Origin: Nostoc sp. TH1S01
GTDB taxonomy: Bacteria > Cyanobacteriota > Cyanobacteriia > Cyanobacteriales > Nostocaceae
Length of the DNA: 64,000 nucleotides
Reading direction: 5' to 3'
Assembly (NCBI GenBank): GCA_018993265.1
Contig: JAGKSW010000018.1
Location: 1-64,000 of the forward strand
Shown here: in pieces, positions 37,131-44,706 of the stretch
Position numbering within the stretch: position 1 is the stretch's first letter
Layout of the letters: each line of letters opens with the position of its first letter
Notes under the pieces: generated by a model
The model's database searches: none
Seen by the model: only the letters and a program-made list of their open reading frames with translations
What the model was told of the DNA's origin: nothing
Made by a program: the position numbers and the translations under genes

Positions 37131-37643
37131 TTAGGCGAGTGCCAAATTGTTAATAATTAATAAGAAGTCAGCCAGAATAACCAGCAAATTTTCTTGATTT
37201 AAAACTGGAACGTGAACAAATATACAACGAGTTGACAGTTTATATTGTTGGAGATAGTCAAGAACTGCATAATAAAGACCTTCGCAAACAAATTTACCGC
37301 AGTCATTACTAATATCAGTTGCTACTGTTCCCGAAACTAATTTCTCTAAATTAACTCCTGTCGCCAAAAAAATTTCACCTTGATTAGCACCCACCTCTAC
37401 ACTTAATCGCTGACGACTGGCAGCCATGCCACAACAGATAATGTAATCTGGTTGCAACTCATCGATTTTTTGAATTACCCAGGAACTAGCCAGCATCACG
37501 TCTACAGGTAACAGTCGCAGAAATTTTAAATCGTGGGGGAGCGATTCAACTTTACTCACTTCTTGTAATAAATCATCCGATGAATTTGACTGTTGATCGC
37601 TTAACCAAGTGTCAAAAGAAGTTAATAGAATTCTTTTCTTCAT
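37131..37643 (-). CDS. Pyroglutamyl-peptidase I-like protein (peptidase family C15)
   Basis: 170 residues, somewhat shorter than the usual 200-215. Family C15 removes N-terminal pyroglutamate. The catalytic triad appears intact: Glu in RLSVEVGANQ (about 82), Cys in SNDCGKFVCEGLYY (about 129), and His in IFVHVP (about 152). The N-terminal TSFDTW replaces the usual TGFEPF, and the C-terminus is truncated after the His region. Activity is plausible but the divergent N-terminal loop could change specificity. It is divergent from hisH (58 bp apart) and lies 40 bp upstream of the DUF3370 gene. Confidence 0.75.
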   Translation of the reverse strand: MKKRILLTSFDTWLSDQQSNSSDDLLQEVSKVESLPHDLKFLRLLPVDVMLASSWVIQKIDELQPDYIICCGMAASRQRLSVEVGANQGEIFLATGVNLEKLVSGTVATDISNDCGKFVCEGLYYAVLDYLQQYKLSTRCIFVHVPVLNQENLLVILADFLLIINNLALA

Positions 37644-37701
37644 TAGAATTATTATTTAGAATATAAAAACCCTCCATAATAAATTTACAAGGAGCAGGTC
37701 A

Positions 37702-38337
37702 ATGCCAGTTATTGCAGTCGTAGATTACGACATGGGAAATTTGCACTCAGTCTGTAAAGGAATAGAAAAAGCTGGGGCAACTCCCAAGATTACAGATTCT
37801 GCTAAAGAGATATCATTGGCAGATGCGTTAGTATTGCCAGGAGTTGGCGCATTTGATCCCGCCGTGCAACATTTAAGAGAACGAAATTTAGAACAACCAA
37901 TTAAAGACGCGATATCATCTGGTAAACCCTTCTTAGGAATTTGTTTAGGATTGCAAATTTTATTTGAATCAAGCGCAGAAGGAACCCAACCGGGACTGGG
38001 AATTATCAAAGGAAAAGTCCGCCGATTTCAGCATGAACCAGGAATTACAATTCCTCACATGGGTTGGAATCAACTGGAATTAACCCAACCAAAAAGCATT
38101 TTATGGGAGCATTTGCCAGCTAACCCTTGGGTTTATTTTGTGCATTCCTATTATGTTGACCCAACCGACCCGCAAGTTCGGGCTGCAACTGTTACCCACG
38201 GTACTCAAACTATCACAGCAGCCATTGCCAAAGAAAACCTGATGGCAGTGCAATTTCACCCGGAAAAATCCTCTAATATAGGATTGCAAATCCTGTCTAA
38301 TTTTGTTTCTCAAGTTCGTGAACAAATTGCGGCATAG
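37702..38337 (+). CDS. hisH: Imidazole glycerol phosphate synthase subunit HisH
   Basis: The glutaminase subunit of IGP synthase, which supplies ammonia to HisF in histidine biosynthesis. 211 residues, the normal length. The class I glutamine amidotransferase triad is complete: Cys81 in LGICLGLQ, with His186 and Glu188 in QFHPEKSS. The opening VIAVVDYDMGNLHSV and the oxyanion-loop LPGVGAFDPA are characteristic. AAGGAGC 5-11 bases before the ATG is a good ribosome binding site. No other his genes are adjacent, as is usual in cyanobacteria. rsmD follows after a repeat-containing gap of 118 bp. Confidence 0.97.
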   Translation: MPVIAVVDYDMGNLHSVCKGIEKAGATPKITDSAKEISLADALVLPGVGAFDPAVQHLRERNLEQPIKDAISSGKPFLGICLGLQILFESSAEGTQPGLGIIKGKVRRFQHEPGITIPHMGWNQLELTQPKSILWEHLPANPWVYFVHSYYVDPTDPQVRAATVTHGTQTITAAIAKENLMAVQFHPEKSSNIGLQILSNFVSQVREQIAA

Positions 38338-38455
38338 ATTGGTCATTTGTCTTTTGTCATTTGTCATTTGTTCTGAGTGAAGAACTATAATCTGTAACAC
38401 ATAATCAATGATTATTGACTAGTGACCAGTGACTAATGACCAATGACCAATCATC
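38338..38455. repeat. hisH-rsmD spacer of inverted heptamers
   Basis: TCATTTG/TCTTTTG-type 7-mers (38342-38372) are followed by the complementary GACTAGT/GACCAAT types (38415-38452), so the gap can fold as a hairpin. The gap is almost entirely repeat. Confidence 0.6.
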
Positions 38456-39031
38456 ATGAGTTTGAGAATTTACGGCAAACGTCCGATTAAAACTTTACCA
38501 GGGAAAGAAACCAGACCCACAAGCGCACGGGTAAGAGAAGCTGTTTTTAATATTTGGCAAGGCGAAATTGTAGATTGTCGCTGGCTAGATTTGTGCGCGG
38601 GTAGTGGTTCAATGGGCGCAGAAGCTTTGTGTAGAGGAGCCAGCTTGGTGGTGGGAATTGAACAATCAAGCCGAGCCTGTGCAATTATTCAAGAAAATTG
38701 GCAGCAATTAGCCAACAATGAACAAAAATGGCAGCTATTACGTGGTGATGTAATTCAGCAGTTAAAAGTTTTGTCAGGAAAACAGTTTGACAAAATTTAT
38801 TTTGATCCACCTTATGCGAGTGGATTATATCAACCTGTGCTAGAAGCGATCGCTGAATATAATTTATTAGATGCCAAGGGTGAAATCGCCGTAGAACACA
38901 ATCCCCAAGGCTGGACACCGCCAGTAATACCCAATTGGGAAATCTCTCGTCAAAAAGTCTATGGTAACACCGCTTTAACTTTCTACAGAGTCATTGACTC
39001 AACTACAGACAGTGATGGGGATATAGATTGA
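38456..39031 (+). CDS. rsmD: 16S rRNA (guanine966-N2)-methyltransferase RsmD
   Basis: 191 residues. The N-terminal signature MSLRIYGKRPIKTL, then TRPTSARVREAVFN, is typical of RsmD. SAM-binding motif I is DLCAGSGSMGAEAL (about 45-58), and the catalytic N-methyltransferase motif is FDPPY at 116-120. It methylates G966 of 16S rRNA during 30S assembly. The length is normal. It follows hisH on the same strand. The stop is followed almost at once by a palindromic repeat element. Confidence 0.95.
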   Translation: MSLRIYGKRPIKTLPGKETRPTSARVREAVFNIWQGEIVDCRWLDLCAGSGSMGAEALCRGASLVVGIEQSSRACAIIQENWQQLANNEQKWQLLRGDVIQQLKVLSGKQFDKIYFDPPYASGLYQPVLEAIAEYNLLDAKGEIAVEHNPQGWTPPVIPNWEISRQKVYGNTALTFYRVIDSTTDSDGDID

Positions 39032-39034
39032 AAT

Positions 39035-39150
39035 GGGCGGTTAGAAACCGCAGCTACACAGACGAAACCCGCCTGCGCGGGTTAAAGCCTTTGATCTTTG
39101 ATAGTCCGTGCAGGCGGACTTAGTTTGTGTAGCCGCGAATTCCATTCGCC
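39035..39150. repeat. Palindromic repeat (GGGCGGTT... type), copy 1
   Basis: 116 bp with complementary arms such as CCGCAGCTACACAGACGAA / TTTGTGTAGCCGCG and CCGCCTGC / GCAGGCGG. A closely related copy is at 47750-47866 inside a MITE. It starts 3 bp after the rsmD stop. A CTGTTCCC heptamer stretch (39215-39242) follows it. Confidence 0.7.
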
Positions 39151-39250
39151 TTTATAGCTTGGGACATCAACAGAGGAGAAACCAAGACACCACAGAGTTT
39201 TATCACCCTGTCACCTGTTCCTGTTCCCTGTTCCCTATTCCCTGCTATTA

Positions 39251-39364
39251 TCAACCACCCAACTCGTTGGGACGCTTGTATTGCTTGTATGCAGCGTAGA
39301 ATAAACCAGCGAGAGTTACAACAATTAGACCAAGCACAATACCGGAAAGCAGGGGTTCAACCAC
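39251..39364 (-). CDS. petG: Cytochrome b6f complex subunit PetG
   Basis: 37 codons read from a GTG start: [20 protein letters not shown] and onward, ending [12 protein letters not shown]. This is the highly conserved single-helix PetG subunit needed for assembly and stability of the cytochrome b6f complex. The minus-strand AGGAGA lies 7 bases before the GTG, supporting that start. The frame is below the usual size cut-off. A c-type cytochrome gene diverges from it, about 200 bp away. Confidence 0.97.
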   Translation of the reverse strand: MVEPLLSGIVLGLIVVTLAGLFYAAYKQYKRPNELGG

Positions 39365-39571
39365 TTTAAATCTCCTGTTTGCAATTATTAACTATTTATA
39401 TCCCGCCTTTGATTTTACCAAATTACGGCGAATCCCGCTTGCAGCAGTATTTTTGAGCGATACTCACTTGCAAGAAAACAGTCTCCTGTGCTTGCGGTAC
39501 AAATCAAGAACTTTTAAGCTATGTGTAGGAAATGAAAAATTTTATAACCTTACACTTTCACAGCAAACCTT

Positions 39572-39946
39572 TTGGATAACCAGATTACCAAACCTGAAAT
39601 TCTAATTCAGCGGATCGCCTTGTTGGCTTTAGCGATACTGCTAGCAATTCCTTTGGGCATTTTTGGTGTTCAAATGGTACAAGCCTCAGATCCCTACGTT
39701 AAAACAGTTCTGTCCTTAAATGGAGACCCTGTTCAAGGAAACGCTATCTTTCAAATTAATTGCGCGGGTTGTCATGGTTGGCAAGCAGATGGGCGAGTCG
39801 GCCCTAGTTTACAAGCTGTTTCTAAACGTAAATCTCGTTATAAGTTGATTCACCAAGTGATTAGTGGTGAAACGCCTCCTATGCCAAAATTTCAGCCTAG
39901 TCCTCAAGAAATGGCAGACCTTTTGAGCTTTTTGGAAACCTTATAG
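39572..39946 (+). CDS. Class I c-type cytochrome (membrane-anchored or exported)
   Basis: 124 residues from a TTG start. A hydrophobic N-terminal helix (IALLALAILLAIPLGIFGVQ), ending near VQASDP, is a signal peptide or anchor. A single haem site, CAGCH at 64-68, sits in QINCAGCHGWQADGRVGP. The probable sixth ligand is Met104 in PPMPKF. This resembles the small cytochrome c encoded beside petG in other heterocystous cyanobacteria. Probably a lumenal or periplasmic electron carrier; it is not an obvious PetJ (cytochrome c6), which is shorter. The stop TAG directly touches a repeat element. Confidence 0.88.
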   Translation: MDNQITKPEILIQRIALLALAILLAIPLGIFGVQMVQASDPYVKTVLSLNGDPVQGNAIFQINCAGCHGWQADGRVGPSLQAVSKRKSRYKLIHQVISGETPPMPKFQPSPQEMADLLSFLETL

Positions 39947-40166
39947 AACTTACGCAGTAAGAAGAAAAATAAAGGGTTTAGGAGAGGGTGTACTTTGACT
40001 GCGCCCTTCTTCTATCGGAGACGCTGCGCGAACGGCTACGCTCAGGACAATCTCAGTAACCAGGGTATAGGGATGTAAGGGCTTCGCCGTGAGTGTCAGC
40101 CGAACGGTGTAGGTATTCAAAACCCTTACACCCATTCTTCGCAGAGAAACTTTGTGCGTAAGTCCT
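39947..40166. mobile_element. TTACGCA-ended MITE, copy 1
   Basis: About 220 bp bounded by AACTTACGCA and TGCGTAAGTCC. The inner part contains the GGAGACGCTGCGCGAACG small repeat. The element begins at the base after the cytochrome stop codon. Related elements are at 41055-41183 and 54894-54967. Confidence 0.65.
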
Positions 40167-40210
40167 ACCTTAGAACAGTTTACTTTTTTTAAAGAATAAA
40201 GACTTGATTA

Positions 40211-40239
40211 AAGATGTAGGACATCGAATCCTACATCTT
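40211..40239. terminator. Stem-loop AAGATGTAGGA
   Basis: A perfect 11-bp stem with a 7-nt loop (CATCGAA) is followed by GAGTTTTTGG. It lies between the cytochrome gene and the parvulin gene and could end the former's transcript. Confidence 0.6.
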
Positions 40240-40337
40240 GAGTTTTTGGTAAAAAAATCTCAGGAGAAATACTTGCTAAAGCATCTGAATATGTAAAAAT
40301 AAGTTGCTAGCTGATATGATCGCAGTTGGAATAAAAA

Positions 40338-41054
40338 ATGACAGAAGCTCTCCAAATTGGTAACCGTACAATCCAGGCTACTGAGCTAATTCCGTTACTG
40401 GCAAGTTACCAAATGCTGCCACAGCTACAACGGGAATTAATTATCGATGAAGCGATCGCATCTATAGAATGTACACCAGAAGAAATTACTCGCGCTCAAC
40501 AGCAGTTTTACCTAGAACGACAGTTAAAAACTGATGCGGACATTAAAGCCTGGATGGTTTATCACGGCATAACATTAGAACAACTCGAATCAGTAACAAT
40601 TCGTAAACTGAAAATAGAGAAATTCAAAATAGCTACTTGGGGTAACAAACTAGAATCTTACTTCTTTCAAAACAAAGCCAAGCTAGATAAAGTAATTTAT
40701 TCCCTACTACGTACTCAAGATATCGGACTTGTTCAAGAACTCTACTTTAGGCTGCAAGCAAAAGAACAGTCATTTGCAGAATTAGCCAAAGAATACTCCC
40801 AAGGCCCAGAAGCGCAAACAGGTGGGCTAGTCGGCCCAGTTGAACTACAAGCAATTCATCCGGGAATGGTACAGTTGCTATCTAGCAGTCAACCCGGTCA
40901 AGTCTTACCCCCAGCCCGAATAACCGAATGGGTTGTGATTTTGCGCTTAGAAAAATTTATCCCAGCCCAACTCGATGACCAGATGAAAGCAAGATTGTTA
41001 AATGAACTTTTTGAAGCTTGGCTACAAGAACAGCAAAAGCAAATCCAGCAATAG
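40338..41054 (+). CDS. Parvulin-type peptidylprolyl isomerase (SurA/PpiC-like)
   Basis: 238 residues. The N-terminal helical SurA-like region is followed by a PPIC/rotamase domain (about 120-215) with SFAELAKEYSQGPEAQTGG and VGPVELQAIHPGMVQLL. There is no clear signal peptide. In cyanobacteria such proteins are often encoded beside type I secretion HlyD/ABC genes and are annotated as secretion-associated foldases. Here no such genes are adjacent, although three candidate RTX substrates lie in the window. The stop codon is followed without a gap by a TTACGCA-ended repeat. Confidence 0.85.
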   Translation: MTEALQIGNRTIQATELIPLLASYQMLPQLQRELIIDEAIASIECTPEEITRAQQQFYLERQLKTDADIKAWMVYHGITLEQLESVTIRKLKIEKFKIATWGNKLESYFFQNKAKLDKVIYSLLRTQDIGLVQELYFRLQAKEQSFAELAKEYSQGPEAQTGGLVGPVELQAIHPGMVQLLSSSQPGQVLPPARITEWVVILRLEKFIPAQLDDQMKARLLNELFEAWLQEQQKQIQQ

Positions 41055-41183
41055 TAGGACTTACGCAACGCCGATAATGTCATTGCGACCGGAACGAAGT
41101 GTAGGGAAGCAATCCCAGCGTCAGGGGAGATTACTTCGCTATCGCTCGTAATGACGGAGTTACGTTATTTTTGCGTAAGTCCT
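41055..41183. mobile_element. TTACGCA-ended MITE, copy 2
   Basis: 129 bp. The ends TAGGACTTACGCA and TGCGTAAGTCCTGA form an inverted repeat of 11-13 bp. An internal inverted pair (GTCATTGCGACCGG... / ...CGCTCGTAATGAC) gives a hairpin-like core. It begins at the base after the TAG stop of the parvulin gene. Confidence 0.75.
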
Positions 41184-41195
41184 GAATAGTTATTC

Positions 41196-41543
41196 TTACA
41201 AAGGTAAATATTGAATGCGATTTTTTAATTCTTCAGCATCAGCAGCTTTAGCAATAATTTCTAAGTCACGCACACAATCACCAACAGAAATTCTGAGTTT
41301 ATGAGCATAAATAATACCTGGAAAATCTTTTCCTTCATTTTGGCGACGGTTGGCTTCAGCTAAAAAATCTTCATCTTGGGAAAACAACACTCGCTCAAGT
41401 TCTGTTGCACGATCTAATATCAGAGGATCTGGAAAACCAGTCCGCTGATCTTCTTGCACTGTTAATACATCTACACCCCGCATTCGTAGTCCAACGGTAA
41501 TCGCCCGATGAACGTTTTCATCAATGTAAATAGCGAGGCTCAT
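41196..41543 (-). CDS. DUF5615 PIN-like protein (putative toxin)
   Basis: 115 residues, MSLAIYIDENVHRAITVGLR and onward. This is the DUF5615/Mut7-C-type PIN-like fold, in which the acidic residues in IDENV and FSQDEDFL (about 5-7 and 66-69) would form the metal site. Proteins of this kind pair with DUF433 proteins as a predicted toxin (RNase) and antitoxin. The start overlaps the DUF433 stop as ATGA. It is the last gene of a three-gene leftward operon headed by an NB-ARC ATPase. Confidence 0.85.
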   Translation of the reverse strand: MSLAIYIDENVHRAITVGLRMRGVDVLTVQEDQRTGFPDPLILDRATELERVLFSQDEDFLAEANRRQNEGKDFPGIIYAHKLRISVGDCVRDLEIIAKAADAEELKNRIQYLPL

Positions 41544-41863
41544 TTAATTAATCCTTCTGCACGAAGTCTTTGAGCTAGTGGTGATTCTCCGGCTTCTAAA
41601 CGTAATCTTTCTGCATACTCGAAACGTCGCTGCATATCAGCATCAATTTCTGCTTTATGTTCCCAGTAATAAGCTAAAGCTGAATAAATCTGACTCATGC
41701 TCAGATGTGGATACTGAAAATGTAATTCTTCAGGACTCCAACCATAAGCATGGATAGAAGTCACTAATTCCACAACTTTCATAGAAGTTCCCTTGATGAA
41801 GGGTACATTGTGTTCATCAATTAAGATATGTTTATACTCAGTAGCAGTTGTTTGGTTCGTCAT
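41540..41863 (-). CDS. DUF433 protein (putative antitoxin)
   Basis: 107 residues from the ATG that overlaps the NB-ARC stop (ATGA); an ATG three codons upstream is possible. It carries the DUF433 pattern: DEHNVPFIKGTSMKV, VTSIHAYGWSPEELHFQYPH and LSMSQIYSALAYYWEHKAEI, a helix-turn-helix-like DNA-binding fold. It partners the DUF5615 gene downstream, with which it also shares a 4-bp ATGA overlap. Stop-start overlaps on both sides imply coupled translation of all three genes. Confidence 0.88.
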   Translation of the reverse strand: MTNQTTATEYKHILIDEHNVPFIKGTSMKVVELVTSIHAYGWSPEELHFQYPHLSMSQIYSALAYYWEHKAEIDADMQRRFEYAERLRLEAGESPLAQRLRAEGLIK

Positions 41864-43230
41864 CTGTAACAAATATTGATTACATATTGCCTAAAAACAG
41901 GAGATAATTTAAACATAATTTTATCATTTTTGATTTTTTCAATTAAATACCTTTGTTGTAGAGATTCTAATCCATTGATAAAATCACTGGAAGATAAGTT
42001 TAAAGTTGCTTTTAAATCTTCTCTAGAGACAGCTTGAGCAAATTTGCATAATTCTAAAGTTATCTTCTGTTCTATAGGTGATAAACGGTTAAATACTTGA
42101 CTAAGCGAAAATCGAATATCTTTCGTAATAATTAATTCATTTTCTGCTAAAAATTCACTAACTTTACCATCAAAAACATTTTTGATTGAACTAGCAATAC
42201 TTTTTAAGTACCTCAAATTACCCTCATATAGCTCAATTAGCTTTAACCAGTTACCCTCATCTTTTAACACTGTATTTTTTAGAATTTCTTCGTCATATAA
42301 AGCTGATAATTCTAAAAGTTTTATTGGATATAATTCTTCATCCAAAGATTCCATTTCTGCACATTTCTCTTGGCTAATAAGAATAACAATACTTTGATGT
42401 TTAATCTTTGCGATCATTGTAAAAAAGTTTTGATAATCTTGATATTGACTTTGATATCTTCCCGCAAATTCACTCTTAACAAATATATGGTGAATATCAT
42501 CAAGAATAATTAAGCATCTTTTCTCAGTTAGAAGATTATAGAATTGTTTTAATTTATCACTTATATCTGCTTTAGCTTCTAGTTGACAAATATTCAATAA
42601 ATCATCAATAAGTAAATTTAGAGATTTAGGATGTTTTAGGCTTCGCCAGATGATTACCTCAAATTGCTCTAAGTATAAATCAACAAATCTTTTGACGAGA
42701 GTGGTTTTCCCAATTCCAAATAATCCTAAAACAGAGATTAAAGAAGTGCTTTGAGTTGATGCCCAATTATAAATATCTTGCAGTTCGGATTCTCTATTAT
42801 AAAATTCGATTATTTGGGGTGCCAAGGTTAAGTCATAGTAAATTGGTTCAGATTGATGTTGATTATTTTCTTGTGAATTTTTATTAGCTTGATAAATGTT
42901 TGATGAACCAAAATAAAAACTATGATAATTATTTTGTTTATTGTTATTTTGAATAATTATCGGCAATGATGTTGTCTGCAATCTTTCAAACGTAGACCGG
43001 AAATTATTTTTCTTTATATCTTCCTCCAATATTTGAGATAAAAGTTGCCATAATTCAGCCCCTATATCCCCTACATGATTCTTAGTAACTTTACATTCTT
43101 GTGCAATATCATCATAGGTTTTTCTTTGCCATGTTCCTTCAACTACAGCAGTTTGAATGTCGTCTAGATGCTTTCCAGTTTTATCAAAGACTATCTGATC
43201 AACAAACTTTACAACTTCATTTACATTCAT
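41860..43230 (-). CDS. NB-ARC (STAND) ATPase with an N-terminal VMAP-type HTH domain
   Basis: 456 residues. The N-terminal 85 residues (EVVKFVDQIVFDKTGKHL, then YDDIAQECKVTKNHVGDIG) match the helix-turn-helix-like domain found at the front of cyanobacterial NB-ARC and vWA-MoxR-associated proteins. The NB-ARC domain has Walker A GLFGIGKTT (about 168-176) and Walker B RCLIILDDIHH (about 245). A winged-helix region follows (LSPIEQKITLELCKFAQ). The protein stops there: no WD40, TPR or effector domain is attached. Instead the DUF433-DUF5615 pair is encoded directly downstream with ATGA overlaps. I infer a regulated toxin module or sensor for conflict; no experiment is known to me. Confidence 0.88.
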   Translation of the reverse strand: MNVNEVVKFVDQIVFDKTGKHLDDIQTAVVEGTWQRKTYDDIAQECKVTKNHVGDIGAELWQLLSQILEEDIKKNNFRSTFERLQTTSLPIIIQNNNKQNNYHSFYFGSSNIYQANKNSQENNQHQSEPIYYDLTLAPQIIEFYNRESELQDIYNWASTQSTSLISVLGLFGIGKTTLVKRFVDLYLEQFEVIIWRSLKHPKSLNLLIDDLLNICQLEAKADISDKLKQFYNLLTEKRCLIILDDIHHIFVKSEFAGRYQSQYQDYQNFFTMIAKIKHQSIVILISQEKCAEMESLDEELYPIKLLELSALYDEEILKNTVLKDEGNWLKLIELYEGNLRYLKSIASSIKNVFDGKVSEFLAENELIITKDIRFSLSQVFNRLSPIEQKITLELCKFAQAVSREDLKATLNLSSSDFINGLESLQQRYLIEKIKNDKIMFKLSPVFRQYVINICYR

Positions 43231-43259
43231 ATAAGCTATAGCGGATAAGTCTTGTAAGC

Positions 43260-43265
43260 ATTATA
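43260..43265 (-). promoter_or_regulatory. Candidate -10 element of the NB-ARC operon
   Basis: The minus strand reads TATAAT about 30 bases before the NB-ARC ATG, in the 196-bp AT-rich spacer that separates this operon from the divergent AAA+ operon. No matching -35 hexamer is obvious. Divergent promoters in so short a space would allow shared regulation, which is inference. Confidence 0.35.
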
Positions 43266-43426
43266 GCGAAACTTAATTAAATTTTTTCCTATATTTTCCG
43301 GTTTTTTTCTTCAAATATTGTAATGAAACCTCAGTTTAAATGCGTAGATATCCGTATATATCAGGCTGTTTAAAAAACCGAAATTTTGTCATTGTATTAG
43401 ATAAGTTAAATAAAGTAAGTAGTAAT

Positions 43427-44341
43427 ATGGAGTACACAATCGTCAGAGATAAAGATAAATCAAACAAGCAAGAAAAAGCACAGACTTTAGTAGAACAACC
43501 TAAGTGGACTCTTGAAGAAGTAGCACTATCCCAAAGCACACTTGAACAAATCGATCAGATGGTTGCTTATATTCAAAACAGAGATAAACTTTTGAATCAT
43601 TGGCAATTTAATAGGTTTTTGAAAGCGGGAAGTGCTTTGAGTGTTAACTTTTTTGGTGTACCGGGTACAGGTAAAAGTATAACGGCTGAGGCAATTGCTC
43701 ATAAACTTGGACTGTCAATTATTAGAGCTAATTATGGTGAGCTTGAATCTTCTTTTGTAGGAGGAACATCTGATAACTTAGCATCAGTTTTCAAAACGGC
43801 AGAAGAAACAAAAAGCTTACTATTCTTTGATGAAGCTGATGCAGTCCTTAGCAGAAGAATCTCCAATCTATCACAAGCAGCCGATCATGGAGTGAATTCA
43901 GCACAAAGTACTTTGCTCACTCTCTTAGATAAATTCAACGGGATTATTGTGTTTGCCACAAATCTTTTTGATAACTATGATGAGGCTTTTTTGAGGAGGA
44001 TTCTGTTCAATATAGAGTTTTTACCTCCAGATTTAGTCATGAGAGAACATTTATGGAGATTTCACTTATCTGAAAATGTTCCTAAAGAAGTAAGTTACGA
44101 GCATTTAGCAAATATTAGTAATGGTCTTTGTGGTGGTGATATCAAAAATATCACTATTAAATTAGGCTTAAAATTACTGACTGGAAAGGTACAAACAATT
44201 GATGAGTCTTTAGTAAAAGACGAGATTGAAAAGTATACAGAGGTAAAACTAAGGCACAGGAAAAAAACAGTATTAGCCGAAACAACTGTTATAGCTGAAA
44301 CTACTGTGAATGGATCTGATAAAAACATTATGGAGAAATAA
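43427..44341 (+). CDS. AAA+ ATPase (FtsH/katanin-like), first gene of an unknown three-gene cassette
   Basis: 304 residues from the ATG at 43427; an in-frame ATG at 43340 would add 29 poorly structured residues. A single AAA+ module follows a 70-residue leader: Walker A GVPGTGKS, the pore-like segment ELESSFVGGTSDN, Walker B LLFFDEADAV, sensor-1 IVFATN, arginine finger FLRRI, and a lid with NGLCGGDIKNI. There is no protease domain and no membrane helix. Related single-module AAA+ proteins remodel or unfold partner proteins as hexamers. Two small genes follow at 4 and 13 bp and are presumably partners. The system is not one I recognise. Confidence 0.85.
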   Translation: MEYTIVRDKDKSNKQEKAQTLVEQPKWTLEEVALSQSTLEQIDQMVAYIQNRDKLLNHWQFNRFLKAGSALSVNFFGVPGTGKSITAEAIAHKLGLSIIRANYGELESSFVGGTSDNLASVFKTAEETKSLLFFDEADAVLSRRISNLSQAADHGVNSAQSTLLTLLDKFNGIIVFATNLFDNYDEAFLRRILFNIEFLPPDLVMREHLWRFHLSENVPKEVSYEHLANISNGLCGGDIKNITIKLGLKLLTGKVQTIDESLVKDEIEKYTEVKLRHRKKTVLAETTVIAETTVNGSDKNIMEK

Positions 44342-44345
44342 TTTT

Positions 44346-44693
44346 ATGTTCATTGATCCAATTTCTTGGGCAATAATTATAGGCAGTGCTTTAGCAGGGG
44401 CTGCTGTTGGTTATTTTTGGGAGGACATCAAGCGATGGGCTACTCAAGTACTAGCCTCTATCCTTAGAACTATCGACGAATTAATTGAAGTTACATCAGA
44501 TGCAATTGTTTATCTCTTAGAAGAGGGAACTCGTGTTTATAAGAGAATGGAGGTTTATGTCAGAAATGTTAAAACTGGTGCTACAAGACGTGAATACAGA
44601 CAACAGGAAGTTTCTCGCTATGATATTCCTGATGAATTGAATGAGCAACTGGAAAGAAAACGTCAGTTGAAAATTATGCAACAGGCAACTTAG
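44346..44693 (+). CDS. Small membrane-anchored partner of the AAA+ ATPase
   Basis: 115 residues from the ATG at 44346, which follows the AAA+ stop by 4 bp. The N-terminus has one glycine-zipper-like hydrophobic helix (SWAIIIGSALAGAAVGYFW), then amphipathic helices (VLASILRTIDELIEV) and a basic segment (NVKTGATRREYRQQEV). The C-terminus contains IPDELNEQLERK. A similar IPPDILDELNEQ stretch occurs near the end of the next protein, so it could be a shared docking motif for the ATPase. No family is recognised. It probably anchors the cassette to the cytoplasmic membrane. Confidence 0.75.
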   Translation: MFIDPISWAIIIGSALAGAAVGYFWEDIKRWATQVLASILRTIDELIEVTSDAIVYLLEEGTRVYKRMEVYVRNVKTGATRREYRQQEVSRYDIPDELNEQLERKRQLKIMQQAT

Positions 44694-44706
44694 GAGATAA
44701 TTAGTT

